Origin: Begonia masoniana
Taxonomy: Eukaryota; Streptophyta; Magnoliopsida; Cucurbitales; Begoniaceae
Assembly: GCA_022432975.1 (NCBI GenBank)
Contig: CM039509.1
Span: forward strand, 17,124,175-17,188,174
Direction: 5' to 3'
DNA length: 64,000 nucleotides
A model generated the notes under the pieces. That model worked only from the letters and a program-made list of their open reading frames with translations. It was not told the origin of the DNA and made no database searches. Both the position numbers and the translations under genes were made by a program. Below, piece after piece: positions 13,603-24,320 of this stretch (positions are counted from its first letter, which is position 1; each line of letters begins with the position of its first letter).

Positions 13603-14652
13603 GTACCCCCCTCTTCTAGCTGGAAAGAGTAGTCCAACCGCAGGATGTGCTCTCTCCGGTTAGGAGGTTGAGATCTCGGTGACACCCACAGAGTAAAGTA
13701 AAGAAAAATGCTGCATGATTTCTGAACTCACACGCATAACATATAGTTACATTTACTAGAGCTTACTGAGATTTTTATCTCATAGTATATTGTATGGTGT
13801 AGGTGATCTAGATATCGAGGAACCAGGTGAGGATGGGATTCCTCCTCCTGAGGCTTGAGTCCAGTTGACGGAGGATGGCCGTTGTGGCGTGCTGGCACAG
13901 TCGAGGCTTATCTGACCCGTGGGGACAGTATGTATAGATTTTGGGATGTTTTGAGCTGATAGTGGTATAGAAATTATAGGATGTTTGGTACTGGTAGTTG
14001 ATAGGTTACGTTTTAATATTTTTAAATGTTTTGGAACTGTTTTGGGTGACTTTAAAATAGGTGGGTTTGTTTAGATTTTAAACATATCCATGCAGTTCGT
14101 TTTCATGAAAATGTACATGGTTTTAAATACGTTTTGGTTGGTTGAGCTTAAGTTATAAACTGATACGTTGATAGGAGTAGGTTGAATTGTCTTGATTTGT
14201 TCTCTGGATTCCAGAGAGCACTTGTGAAAATAAAGGAAACAGAGAAGAGAAAACAGAAGGGATCGCATGGTTGGCCGATCGCTGCACTACAGTGTGCGGC
14301 GATCGATCTCTGCAGCAATGAAGAGATCGATCGCTGCTTGCTGCAGCACATGCAGCGATCAGTCGCTGCATGTTGCAGCGACTGGTCGCTGCCCATTTTC
14401 GTCACGGCCGGACAATTTTGCCCTCCCATTTTAATTTAAGATTATTAATAGTTTTATAGTTTTTAAAAGATTTTATATTAATTGTTTTTAAGTTGTTTTA
14501 AATGTTTTTAAAGATAGATTTCAATTCCGATTTCAATTCTGGTTTCGATTTCGGTTTAGGTTCCGTTTAGAGTTTAATTAAAGATATTAGGTTAAAAAAT
14601 ATATATATATATGGTACGGATAGGGGGTAGAGTATTAGGGTCGTTACATTTG

Positions 14653-14666
14653 TGGTATCAGAGACC
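14653..14666 (+). other. Primer-binding site of element B
   Basis: TGGTATCAGAGACC, 4 nt after the 5' LTR. It departs from the canonical AGAGCC at one position. Confidence 0.8.
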
Positions 14667-14814
14667 CCGGGTTTTAAAATCGGTTCTGTAGACTGCTCGA
14701 CTGCACAGCCACTACGCGGACATTCTTCATCAACTGTAAGTAAGTTTATAGCTTTATTTGATTTCTAGTTTCTTAGAATATTTGTTTTAACTTTTATATA
14801 GGAGTTTTATAAAT

Positions 14815-15600
14815 ATGGTTCGTCCACGAAACGATCGAGATGACAGAGACGATACGATAGACACGCTCAAGGATTTTATTGCCCAGCAGTCTCAGCATAT
14901 GGAGCGACAGGCTCAGCAGATGGAGAGACAGTCTCAGCAGCTGGGTACGCTGATAGACCGAGAGGGCGTTAGAGCTCGAGAGACAGCTATACTGGGTAAC
15001 CGTGGGATGGAGAGATTTCAGAAGCTCCAGCCCCCTATCTTTAACGGACAGTCTACGGATCCCTCTTCAGCTGAGGAGTGGATTCGCACTATGGAGGATA
15101 TGCTGGTGTATGCTAGCATTGAGGACGGACAGAAGGTGGCGTTGGTGACTTACCACCTAGCTTTAGACGCCAGATTCTGGTGGGACACAGTGAAGACGAC
15201 CACCGATGTGACTATTATTAGCTGGGAGCGGTTCAGAGAGTTGTTCTACGATAAATATTTTGGCCATACCGTTCGCGAGGCGAAGATGGTAGAGTTTATG
15301 CAGTTGCGGCAGACTGCTTCTATTGCCGAGTACGTTAGGAGATTTGAGGCGCTGTCTCGATTTGCACCACAGCAGGTCAGTGTCAACGAGGACAAGGTGC
15401 GTCAGTTTTTACAGGGACTTAGCCAGTTGTTCCGGATGCGCCTTACGATATCTGGGGTACGTGACGTATCCTACGACGAGATAGTGGCCAGAGCCCTCGA
15501 CATTGAGGCTATTGAGCAGAGTTCTACTAGACCGAGGGAGCCATCTAAGGGCTTCTTCCGAGAGATTCGACCTCAGTCACTGAACCGAGGTTGGCAACCT
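14815..15600 (+). CDS. gag: Element B gag, first part (interrupted by element C)
   Basis: Encodes the capsid/nucleocapsid polyprotein that forms the retrotransposon particle in the cytoplasm. The start MVRPRNDRDD is used because C's gag starts identically and the ATG follows a non-coding leader. Residues 20-50 are a Gln-rich heptad-like stretch (QHMERQAQQMERQSQQ), likely a coiled coil. From about residue 80 comes the gag core with the motifs AEEWIRTMEDML, RFWWDTVK, FYDKYF and IAEYVRRFEALSRF. At codon 262 the frame is broken by insertion of C between W-Q-P and the rest. The last 27 nt of the visible open frame (to 15627) are read from C's LTR and are not gag. The second part resumes at 21972 in the same frame, so gag was intact until C arrived. 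Confidence 0.9.
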
Positions 15601-16279
15601 TGTAACGACCCTAATTCGCGTTTTTAACGAAAATAAATTGAAACCCTAATTACCTAAAACGCTACGAAACTAAAGATTTAACGTTCTAAAACTGTTGAGA
15701 CATACCTAGAACGTCGATTGGAGGAAGAAACGTAAAGAAAACGAAACGAACGGAGGTCGGATTGGAGAAGAATCGCTGTCGGCAGAGGAGAAGGCCGAGA
15801 GGGTTTGCTCACTGGCGATCGTGATCCAGAGAAGAAGAAGAGAAAATGAAATAGAAATAGATTTAGGTTAGTTTTTATAATATTGATTTGAAAATTACTA
15901 AAATGCCCTTAACACTTATTTCTATTTGTTTCGTCGTTCGGTTCGTAAATCGTCTAGCTATTCGGTTTCCTCAAATCTCTTTATTTCACCAATAAGTCCA
16001 TCTTAATATTCGGGATTCATTAGAACTATCCGTTCGCAATTTGGACCTCGTTTGCTATTTTTACGAGAACGTCTTTTACATTACGAGAAATGCATTAACT
16101 CGGAATATAGCGTTTAATCTCCGAAAATTCCCATAATTTCCCTAAAATTTCTATTAATCGTTAGGATCGTAATGACGCTTTCTTTTTGTAAAACGGACCT
16201 GATTTGACATATTTACAAAAATGTCATCCCATAATATAATAATAATCTAATATACAAGTCCGTACAACCGGGTATTACA
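15601..16279 (-). repeat. Element C 3' LTR (679 bp)
   Basis: On + it runs TGTAACGACCCTAATTCGCG ... ACCGGGTATTACA. Its sense 5' ~650 bp match the beginning of B's LTR, including a TTCTAG/GTATG donor-like site. It lacks the mini-exon, second intron and palindrome-rich part. Confidence 0.95.
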
Positions 16280-16319
16280 TTCTACCCTCCTTATTCAGAA
16301 TTTTGTCCACAAAATTAAA

Positions 16320-16967
16320 TCATACAAATAAATCAGGATATTTAGTCATCATATCCTGCTGTCGTTCCCACGTCGCTTCTTCCACCTCGTGATTCCGCCA
16401 TAGAACCTTAACTAGCGGAATTTCTTTGTTGCGCAAAATCTTTATGGAAGTCTCCAAAATACGTACTGGCCTCACCTCATAGCTCAAGGTAGGCTGTACC
16501 TCGATCTCTGTAGCCTCCACGATATGCGAAGGATTGCGCAAGCACTTTCGAAGCATAGAGACATGAAATACGTCGTGGATACCCTCCATAGAAGCCGGAA
16601 GCTGCAATCTGTACGCCAACTTCCCGATCCTCTTCAGAATAGGAAAGGGCCCCACATAACGAGGGTTCAACTTACCCCTCCTTCCAAATCTCGCTATGCC
16701 TTTGAACGGAGAAACTTTGAGGTAGACCTCGTCACCTTCTTCAAACTCTAACTCTCTCCGTCTGGTGTCAGCATAGCTCTTCTGTCTGCTCTGAGCTACC
16801 CCGATACGCTGTCGGATAATGGCAATCTGCTCTGTCGTCTGCTGTAGAATCTCTGGACCCACGATGCTGGCCTCGCCAACCTCGTCCCAATACAGTGGAG
16901 ATCTACACTTTCGACCATATAAGGCTTCATACGGAGCCATACCGATAGTAGCCTGGAAGCTGTTATT
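16320..16967 (-). pseudogene. pol: Element C integrase C-terminal part
   Basis: Open frame on the minus strand from the conserved MAPYEALYGRKCRSPLYWDE (the integrase Glu region) through the C-terminal module with RYVGPFPILKRIGKLAYRLQ (GPY/F type), then VFHVSMLRKC and the tail VEEATWERQQDMMTKYPDLF, ending in TGA-type termination near 16320. This is the last domain of the pol polyprotein; integrase joins cDNA to chromosomal DNA in the nucleus. It is separated from the integrase core by the LTR fragment at 16968-17292, which removed the codons around SYNNS. Confidence 0.88.
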
Positions 16968-17292
16968 TGTAACGACCCTAAAACTGTACCCGTATTTCCC
17001 GTACTATTTTTTTTTTATCCTAATAATTTTAACTAAACTCTAGGCGGAACCTAAACCGAAATCGAAACCAGAATCGAAATCAGAATTGAAATCTAACTTT
17101 CAAATCATTTAAAACAATTAAATAAAACTATATTAAATTAAAATAAAAGGGGAGGGCAGAATTGACATTCTGCTCGAGAAAGAGAGCAGCGCCCGCTCGC
17201 TGGCGTGCGCGGCGCCCGAGCTCTGGCAGCGCCCGATCGCTAGCAGCGATCGCGCGCGCAGCGCTCGATTGCTGGCAGCGATCGCGCGCGCA
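16968..17292 (-). mobile_element. Truncated LTR (325 bp) inside C integrase
   Basis: Opens TGTAACGACCCTAAAACTG, the sense 3' terminus of a B-related LTR in minus orientation, and includes its GC-rich GCGATCGCGCGCGCAG segment. The other end is missing and a few host codons are lost at the join, so this is an insertion followed by deletion. Its sequence produces the spurious C-terminal tail on the RT/integrase reading frame. Confidence 0.85.
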
Positions 17293-19092
17293 GAACTCGA
17301 TCAGTGGCAAATACCTGCTCCACGATCCCTGAAACTCCAGCACACATGCTCTGAGCATATCCTCCAGAATCTGATTTGTCCTCTCTGTCTGTCCATCAGT
17401 CTGAGGATGAAATGCGGTGCTGAAATCAAGCTGAGTCCCCATAGCCTTGTGCAGACTCTTCCAGAACTTTGACGTGAATCTCGGATCTCTGTCGGAGACA
17501 ATAGAAACTGGCACGCCGTGAAGTCTAACAATCTCCTGCACATATAGCTCGGCGAGCTGATCCATAGACGATGTCATCCTCACAGATAAGAAGTGGGCCG
17601 ACTTTGTCAATCGGTCCACAATAACCCATATGCCATCATGGCCCTTCGCCGTCCTCGGGAGCCCCACAATAAAGTCCATGGAGATCTGCTCCCACTTCCA
17701 CTCCGGAATCGGCAGTGGCAATAACGTTCCGGCCGGCCTCTGGTGCTCTGCCTTTACCTGTTGACATACTAAACAGGTCTCAACGTACTTGGCAACCTCC
17801 CTCTTCATGTTCGGCCACCAGTAATGTCGCTTCAAATCCCGGTACATCTTGGTACTTCCCGGGTGCACAGAATATGCCGAAGAATGTGCCTCGGCCAATA
17901 TATCCCTCTTCAGATCCTCGTCGCTAGGCACGTACCACCTATGCCTGAACTTCAGAATACCATCCTCTGATAAATGGAAATCTGACGAGTCTCCCAACGT
18001 CATGCTTGATCGAAGCTCCATACACTCCGTATCACTCTGTTGAGCCTCGCGTATACGATCAAGAATAACCGGCCTGAGAGAAATGTTGGCGAGCATACTG
18101 GACAACTCTGCCACTATCTCCACATCGAATCTCTCAATCTCAGACCGCAGCGTAACTGACATCGCTGCAAGTGAAGGCTGACTCGCAGAAGGCACTCTAC
18201 TCAAGGCATCAGCAACCTTGTTCGCCTTTCCTGGATGGTACTTGATATCAAAATCGTAATCTTTGACAAACTCAAGCCATCGTCTCTGTCGCATATTCAG
18301 CTCCTTCTGCGTAAATAAGTACTTCAAGCTCTTGTGGTCAGAAAATACCTCGCACTGCTGCCCATATAAATAATGCATCCATATCTTCAGTGTGAAGACC
18401 ACTGCTGCTAACTCAAGGTCGTGCGTAGGGTAATTATGCTCATACAGCTTCAGCTGCCGAGAAGCATAAGAAATAACTCTCCCCTCCTGCATCAATACAC
18501 AACCGAGTCCCACTCCCGATGCATCGCAATAAATACTGAATCTGACACCCTCGACAGGTAGCGCCAGTACTGGAGCGGTGGTCAATCTCTGCTTTAACTC
18601 CATAAAACTATCATCACAAGCAGACGACCAGACAAATCTCTCGTTCTTCCGAGTCAAACGAGAAAGAGGAAGTGCGATCTTCGAGAATCCCTCTATAAAC
18701 TTCCGATAATAACCGGCCAATCCGAGAAATCCACGCACCTCACGTACGTTCTTCGGCTGTGGCCAATCTCTGACCACCTGAATCTTACTCGGATCCACAG
18801 AGACTCCGTCCTGTGATATAATATGGCCAAGGAAGCTCACTCTGTCAAGCCAGAACTCGAACTTCGAAAACTTTGGATACAGCTGGTGCTGACATAGGGT
18901 CCTCAGAACAATCCTCAGATGCTCCTCGTGTTCTTCCTTCATCTTAGAGTAAATCAATATGTCGTCGATGAAAACTACCACGAACTTGTCCAGATACTCC
19001 TTGAAGACACGGTTCATCAAGTCCATAAACGCTGCAGGGGCATTAGTAAGTCCAAAAGACATGACAAGGAACTCATAATGCCCATACCTCGT
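17293..19092 (-). pseudogene. pol: Element C RT (most) - RNase H - integrase core
   Basis: Minus-strand frame beginning after the stop at 19093. In order: RT from [19 protein letters not shown], with the active-site FIDDILIYS; the RT thumb; RNase H ([40 protein letters not shown]); the spacer; the integrase zinc finger ([31 protein letters not shown]); and the integrase core with [21 protein letters not shown] and [18 protein letters not shown]. These enzymes copy the RNA into DNA, remove RNA and integrate the product. The catalytic Asp residues are all visible. The frame runs into the LTR fragment after LPLIEF. Confidence 0.93.
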
Positions 19093-20034
19093 TCAGAATG
19101 CCGTCTTCGGTATATCATCCATCCGGACCTTCAGCTGATTGTAACCCAAGCGTAGATCAATCCTGGAAAATACTCGGGCACCCTGTAGCTGATCAAATAA
19201 GTCGTCAATACGAGGCAGTGGATACTTATTCTTCACTGTGAGCTTATTCAGCTCCCTGTAATCAATACACATCCTGAGGGTCCCGTCTTTCTTCTTGACA
19301 AACAAAACGGGTGCACCCCAAGGTGAAACACTGGGTCGAATAAACCCCTTCTCTAACAGCTCATCCAGCTGAGTCCTCAACTCTCTCAACTCGGCTGTTG
19401 CCAATCGATATGGGTTCTTAAACCTCGGTGCGGAGTTAGGATACACATCAATAGTGAACTCAATCTCCCGGTCCGGCGGCAATCCGGGAAGATCATCAAG
19501 GAAAATACCAGAGAACTCTCTGACAATAGGAATGTCGCTCGGCATCAATCCGCTGAGCAACTGACAATCAAAGACAGAGGTCAAATAAATAGAGCACGCA
19601 CCTTTAAACTGCTCGTTGACCATCATGGAATAGGAGATAGGCGAGCTACTCAATCTGCTTATCGCCTGATAAGAAAACTCAGCTTTACCCGGAGGTCGAA
19701 AGGTGACAATCCCAGATCGACAGTCGATGGTGGCGAAATGCTGTGACAGCCAGTCCATCCCCAAAATAAGGTCATAATGCTCTATGCCCATATCAATAAG
19801 GCGAGCATAGAGAGTACGGTCCCCAATCGAGATAATATTGCCCTGTACTACACGGCCGGACTGCATACGCTCTCCTGAAGGTAGCATCACGCTATACTCG
19901 CATTCTGCTAACTCAGGCGCAAGCCTCAATCTCGACACACAAGCGGTGGAAACAAAAGAATGTATAGCCCCCGTGTCTAACAAAGAAAATACGGGAACGC
20001 CAGTAAGTAATATAGTACCTGCTATCACGGCAGG
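19093..20034 (-). pseudogene. pol: Element C protease - start of RT
   Basis: Minus-strand frame between a TAG at 20035-20037 and a TGA at 19093-19095. It contains the aspartic protease signature [23 protein letters not shown] and RSGIVTF, followed by the linker ([14 protein letters not shown]) and RT fingers ([54 protein letters not shown]). The terminating TGA replaces a CGA that related copies keep (F has [10 protein letters not shown]), a C-to-T change. Protease cuts the Gag-Pol precursor. Confidence 0.92.
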
Positions 20035-20196
20035 CTAATCCTCGTTATCAACATCACCAGGCTCGATAAGAGCGAAGATCCTGGGCATAACGCTCCTCTG
20101 ACCACCACCCGACTGATCTAGACCACGCTTCGGGCAGTCTCTAGCAAAATGACCCGGCTCTCCACACCAATAACATACACCCGTACCCATCCTGCA

Positions 20197-21120
20197 CTAG
20201 CCAGAGTGTTCCCTCTGACATTTAGGACAAACAGGTACCTGAGAGGCAACCTGCACTTGCTTACCCTTACCACGGTCATTACCTCCCTCTAGAGGTCTCT
20301 TCACACCCCTCTGCTGCTGCTGGGGCTGTGCTCTCGGCTGATAACCTCGGTTAAGTGACTGAGGTCGAACCTCTCGGAAGAAGCCCTTAGATGGCTCCCT
20401 CGGTCTAGTAGAACTCTGCTCAACAGCCTCAATATCAAGTGTCCTGGCCACAATCTCGTCATAGGATACATGTCGTACCCCAGATATCGTAAGGCACATC
20501 CGGAACTCCTGGCTAAGTCCCTGTAAGAATCGGCGTACCTTATCCTCGTTAATGTTGACGTGGCGTGGTGCAAATCGAGAAAGAGCCTCGAACCTCCTCA
20601 CATACTCGGCAATAGAAGCAGTCTGCCGCAACTGCATAAACTCAACCATCTTCGCCTCTCGTACGGTATGGCTGAAATACTTGTCGTAGAACAACTCTCT
20701 GAATCTCTCCCAGCCCATAACAGTCACATCGGTGGTCATCTTCACAGTGTCCCACCAAAATCGGCCATCTAAGGCCAGGTGGTAAGTCACCAACGCCACC
20801 CTCTCTCCATCCTCAATGCTAGCATATGCCAGCATGTCCTCCATCGTGCGAATCCACTCCTCAGCTGAAGAGGGATCTGTGGACTGTCCGCTGAATACTT
20901 GGGGCTGGAGCTTCTGAAATCTCTCCATCCCACGGTTAAGCGAAACGGCTGTCTCTCGGGCTCTAACGCCCTCTCGGTCAATCAACGTACCCAGCTGTTG
21001 AGACTGCCTCTCCATCTGCTGAGCCTGTCTCTCCATATGCTGAGACTGCTGGGCAATAAAATCCTTGAGCGTATCGATTGTATCATCTCTGTCATCTCGG
21101 TCGTTCTGTGGACGCACCAT
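20197..21120 (-). pseudogene. gag: Element C gag (stops before the zinc knuckle)
   Basis: Starts MVRPQNDRDDRDDTIDTLKD at 21120, just after a leader and the primer-binding site. It carries the same Gln-rich coiled-coil-like region and gag core as B (EEWIRTMEDML, RFWWDTVK, FYDKYF). It terminates at a TAG (20197-20199) after QREHSG where relatives continue. The zinc knuckle CYWCGEPGHFARDC is still encoded just downstream (about 20120-20180), so this is a single CAG-to-TAG nonsense change. A second TAG at 20035 separates gag from protease. Amino-acid identity to B's gag is very high over the first 60 residues. Confidence 0.92.
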
Positions 21121-21270
21121 AATTACAAAACTCCTATATAAAAGTTAAAACAAATATTCTAAGAAAACTAGAAATTAAATAAAGCTATAAACATACTTAC
21201 AGTTGATGAAGAATGTCCGCGTAGTGGCTGTGCAGTCAAGCAGTCTACAGAACCGATTTTAAAACCCGGG

Positions 21271-21283
21271 GGCTCTGATACCA
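21271..21283 (-). other. Primer-binding site of element C
   Basis: On the minus strand TGGTATCAGAGCC, 4 nt inside the 5' LTR; canonical initiator tRNA-Met type. Confidence 0.9.
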
Positions 21284-21287
21284 TAAT

Positions 21288-21966
21288 TGTAACGACCCTA
21301 ATTCGCGTTTTTAACGAAAATAAATCGAAACCCTAATTACCTAAAACGCTACGAAACTAAAGATTTAACGTTCTAAAACTGTTGAGACATACCTAGAACG
21401 TCGATTGGAGGAAGAAACGTGAAGAAAACGAAACGAACGGAGGTCGGATTGGAGAAGAATCGCTGTCGGCAGAGAAGAAGGCCGAGAGGGTTTCCTCACT
21501 GGCGATCGTGATCCAGAGAAGAAGAAGAGAAAATGAAATAGAAATAGATTTAGGTTAGTTTTTATAATATTGATTTGAAAATTACTAAAATGCCCTTAAC
21601 ACTTATTTCTATTTGTTTCGTCATTCGGTTCGTAAATCGTCTAGATATTCGGTTTCTTCAAATCTCTTTATTTCACCAATAAGTCCAACTTAATATTCGG
21701 GATTCAACAGAACTATCCGTTCGCAATTTGGACCTCGTTTGCTATTTTTACGAGAACGTCTTTTACATTACGAGAAATGCATTAACTCGGAATATAGCGT
21801 TTAATCTCCAAAAATTCCCATTATTTCCCTAAAATTTCTATTAATCGTTAGGATCGTAATGACGCTTTCTTTTTGTAAAACGGACCTGATTTGACATATT
21901 TACAAAAATGTCATCCCATAATATAATAATAATCTAATATACAAGTCCGTACAACCGGGTATTACA
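21288..21966 (-). repeat. Element C 5' LTR (679 bp)
   Basis: Same length as the LTR at 15601-16279, with about a dozen substitutions and no indels seen by eye. Followed by the imperfect target duplicate AGCCT and the resumption of B's gag. Confidence 0.95.
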
Positions 21967-21971
21967 AGCCT

Positions 21972-22325
21972 AGTGCACAGCCCCAGCAGCAAGGGGGTGT
22001 GAAGAGACCTCTTGAGGGAGGTAATGACCGGGGAAAGGGGAAGCAGGTACAGGGGGATCCTCAGATACCTATTTGCCCTGAATGTCAGAGGGGGCACAGT
22101 GGCCCGTGCAGATTAGGCAAGAATGTATGCTATTGGTGTGGAGAACAAGGCCATTTTATTAAAGACTGCCCGAAGCAGGGTCGAGGTCAGTCAGGCGGTG
22201 ATCAGAGGAAAGTTATGCCCAAGATATTTGCGTTTATCGAGCCTGGTGACGTCGACGGTGGAGCACAACCTTCCCTTATTACAGGTACTGTCTTAATTGC
22301 CTGTATGACAATATGTTTATGTTAA
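21972..22325 (+). CDS. gag: Element B gag, second part with zinc knuckle, running into a truncated protease start
   Basis: Continues B's gag in frame after C and its duplicate target. It encodes the basic Gln/Gly linker (PQQQ, KRPLEGGNDRGKGKQVQ), a Cys pair (CPECQRGH) and the zinc knuckle CYWCGEQGHFIKDC, which binds genomic RNA. The frame then gives VMPKIFAFIEPGDVDGGAQP, homologous to the gag-protease junction, and ends at TAA after GTVLIACMTICLC, without ever reaching the DTG box. Joined length would be about 379 residues. Pol is therefore lost at about 22290-22300, not by point mutation. Confidence 0.88.
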   Translation, partial: SAQPQQQGGVKRPLEGGNDRGKGKQVQGDPQIPICPECQRGHSGPCRLGKNVCYWCGEQGHFIKDCPKQGRGQSGGDQRKVMPKIFAFIEPGDVDGGAQPSLITGTVLIACMTICLC

Positions 22326-24300
22326 ATAGGTAACAATAATAATGACGATAACGATAGGCTTGGAAATAGAAAAGTAAGAAAATAGAAGGTGGGTAAGAGG
22401 GATTATTAGGTGAACCTCGGAGAGAAATCAGTAGACTACATATAGGACAATAAAGACCAAATAGAAATATAATTATACATTAGTAAGATTTCTTTGATTT
22501 AATCAATGGAGTTTCCGCACTTAAGGTTTAGAAAGAATTAGAGGAATACACCCTATAAAAATATGGTTTTTAAGTAGGTAGGGATTCTGTCTAATTGACA
22601 ACCCCCCCCCCCCCCCGGAAGTATTAAAAATACGACTAATCAAGAAAGATGAAGGTTAGATATAAACCTATTCAGGGATACCCTAGATTGTTGCAATACC
22701 TGGAGTGTGATTAAATAGATCAAGTACCTTAGAACTCGTATATTTGGGATTCATATGAAGTTAAGAGTGTCTAGGTTAAGATAGAATTCAAGAGTTAAAC
22801 TTAGAATGATTGTCGAGTAGAGTAGTTGGAACTTGACTAAAAGGAGCGAACAAAAAAAAAATTTGGAAACTTGAGGAAATTCGGATTAAGGACGCGAACT
22901 CATCTATAACAAGTTTTCAAACAAAACAGACCGATGGATAAATCATTGTGCAGGAGACAAGTGGTACTCCTCACTTGTAGCCCAGGTACTTAACCCTGAG
23001 GTCTTGGGTTCGAGTGGGGAGGAAGGCAAAAATAACCTACAGGGAGGGGAAAGTTCTGTGAGTTCTGTGAGAACTCATTAAGGTAGTTGCGAGATGTAAC
23101 AACGCGAAATTTGTTGAGGATTTTATTAGGACCTGCAAGGTGTCCGAGGAAGTGTACAATTTGAGTACTATTGAGGAAGAAGCTCTATGGGGGCATTACT
23201 AGAGGAATATGAACCAGAAAAGTTGTAATAGTGACTAAAGTTACGGTCAACGAACTTATACGCGAGTTTAATTTACAGCTCAGATATTTATATAAATATA
23301 TATATAGAAATCGTTATGCCCGATAGGTGGGTAAGGTCGTAGGGTAAATTGAGACTTAGCATTGGAGTAAGTAATTTGAGAAGGTTTTGAGTGCATAAAG
23401 TGGTTAGGTACATATTCGGTAAACACGAGATTAAGAAAGATAGAAACTAAAGGAACTCAATTCGAGGAGCTGAAGTTAAAATAGAGGGGAGTTCAGATTG
23501 CAACTTCGGTGTTGTTAGGAATCCTTGAACGATAATCAACCCAAATGACGTCGGGAAGTTGAAGTGATTTCGAGGATTGAGGATAAGAGACAATCTTTAG
23601 TAGAAACCAATTAATAAGAGAGAGAGAGTTTAACGTTTTGGGTGACTAAATGCAAACCAATACGTGCTCTTGATGTTAAGTGTCAAGTACACAGTTAGAG
23701 GTCGTTTGGTTAAGACATAGAGATCTGGTAAGATTTGATGCGTAAACTGAAAACGAGGACTACGATTAGGAAGTTAAAGTAGAAATTCGGTTGGTGTGTA
23801 TCCCGATTGTGAACAGGATCGAGAGAATTGTGTTGAGGTACGAGTTACAGCCCAGAAATTGGATGAAATTGTAGGCATTCAATTTGTCTAGCGTTAGGAA
23901 GCATAGGTATAACTCTGACCTAAAAGAGACAGCAGAAGAAAGACATCGATAAAGAGTAAATTTTGAAGTTAGTATTATGAAGAAATTTAATCTGCGAGTG
24001 ATTAAGTTAAAAATCTAAAGTTGGTACATGCGCAAGTGTTAAGGTGACAAATATGTTATCGGGTTAGTTTATTGAGATTTAAGAATTTAGATTATGCTTA
24101 GTACGTGAGTGAGGACGTGTACGATCAAATCGAAAATAAGGAATACGAAGTTAGGGCCAATGTTGGAGAATATAGTAGGGTTTGGTCTAGGACCACGAAG
24201 AATAACCGTAAGTAAAGATGATAAATCGAAGTATAAGGACGCAAGACATGAGACGTTAATATCAAGGACTATAAGCCAGGGCAAATTTTGAGGACAAAAT
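22326..24300 (+). other. Element B internal non-coding region of unknown origin (~2 kb)
   Basis: Purine-rich + strand with no long open frame and no recognisable RT, RNase H or integrase motif. It contains poly-C (22602-22616), a possible tRNA-derived segment (22950-23040) and short (AT)n. It ends in GGCAAATTTTGAGGACAAAATTTTAAATAAGGAGG, of which only the last part matches C's polypurine region. It occupies the place of pol. Confidence 0.6.
22950..23040 (+). other. Possible tRNA-derived (SINE-like) segment
   Basis: A-box-like TAGCCCAGG (22978-22986) and B-box-like GGTTCGAGT (23008-23016), 21 nt apart. This spacing and the text GAGGTCTTGGGTTCGAG recall plant SINE heads. No poly-A tail or target duplication was identified, so this is weak. 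Confidence 0.25.
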
Positions 24301-24303
24301 TTT

Positions 24304-24320
24304 AAATAAGGAGGGTAGAA
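24304..24320 (+). other. Polypurine-tract region of element B
   Basis: AAATAAGGAGGGTAGAA directly before the 3' LTR. The same AATAAGGAGGGTAGAA adjoins C's 3' LTR on the minus strand (16280-16295). Used to prime plus-strand DNA synthesis in this type of element. Confidence 0.75.

Larger units (their letters stand above)
11930..14648 (+). repeat. Element B 5' LTR (2,719 bp)
   Basis: Starts TGTAATACCCGGTTGTACGG and ends TAGGGTCGTTACA. It holds a 311-bp tandem duplication absent from the 3' LTR. Leader-exon boundaries: donor at 12505/12506, mini-exon 12870-12914, acceptor at 13802/13803. Its 3' part has a TCTCTGGA-T-TCCAGAGA hairpin (14201-14217) and GCGATCGATC-rich palindromes (14296-14400). 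Confidence 0.93.
15601..21966 (-). mobile_element. Element C: near-complete chromovirus-like Ty3/Gypsy element inserted in B gag
   Basis: 6,366 bp on the minus strand. Two 679-bp LTRs without indels between them (about 12 substitutions by eye, ~1.8%), a canonical primer-binding site, gag, protease, RT, RNase H and integrase, and a polypurine-like stretch beside the left LTR. The flanking duplication is AACCT/AGCCT, one mismatch. The C-terminal VLWRNHEVEEATWERQQD resembles the chromodomain-like tail of plant chromoviruses (Tekay/Del type is my guess). Three in-frame stops and an LTR scrap (16968-17292) make it dead now. Fewer LTR differences than B's pair agree with C being the later arrival. 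Confidence 0.93.

Noticed and set aside
13071..13663. Duplicated frames sharing a KEKHENEFLYNVLKIKQRIEW segment
   Set aside because: Intron-like LTR sequence with a 311-bp duplication; no homology to a known domain and different ends in the other LTR.
14148..14439. Cys/Ser-rich frames on both strands (also 26147-26566)
   Set aside because: Translations of the GATCGATC/CTGCAGCA palindrome units in B's LTRs.
15601..15630. Possible spliced LTR origin for C's short LTR
   Set aside because: The 5' side of the missing segment in B is AGTTCG, not a GT donor, while both sides carry ATTAG, so deletion at microhomology fits better than splicing.
17128..17292. C-terminal extension rich in Ala/Arg on C's integrase
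   Set aside because: Read-through into the inverted LTR fragment, not part of pol.
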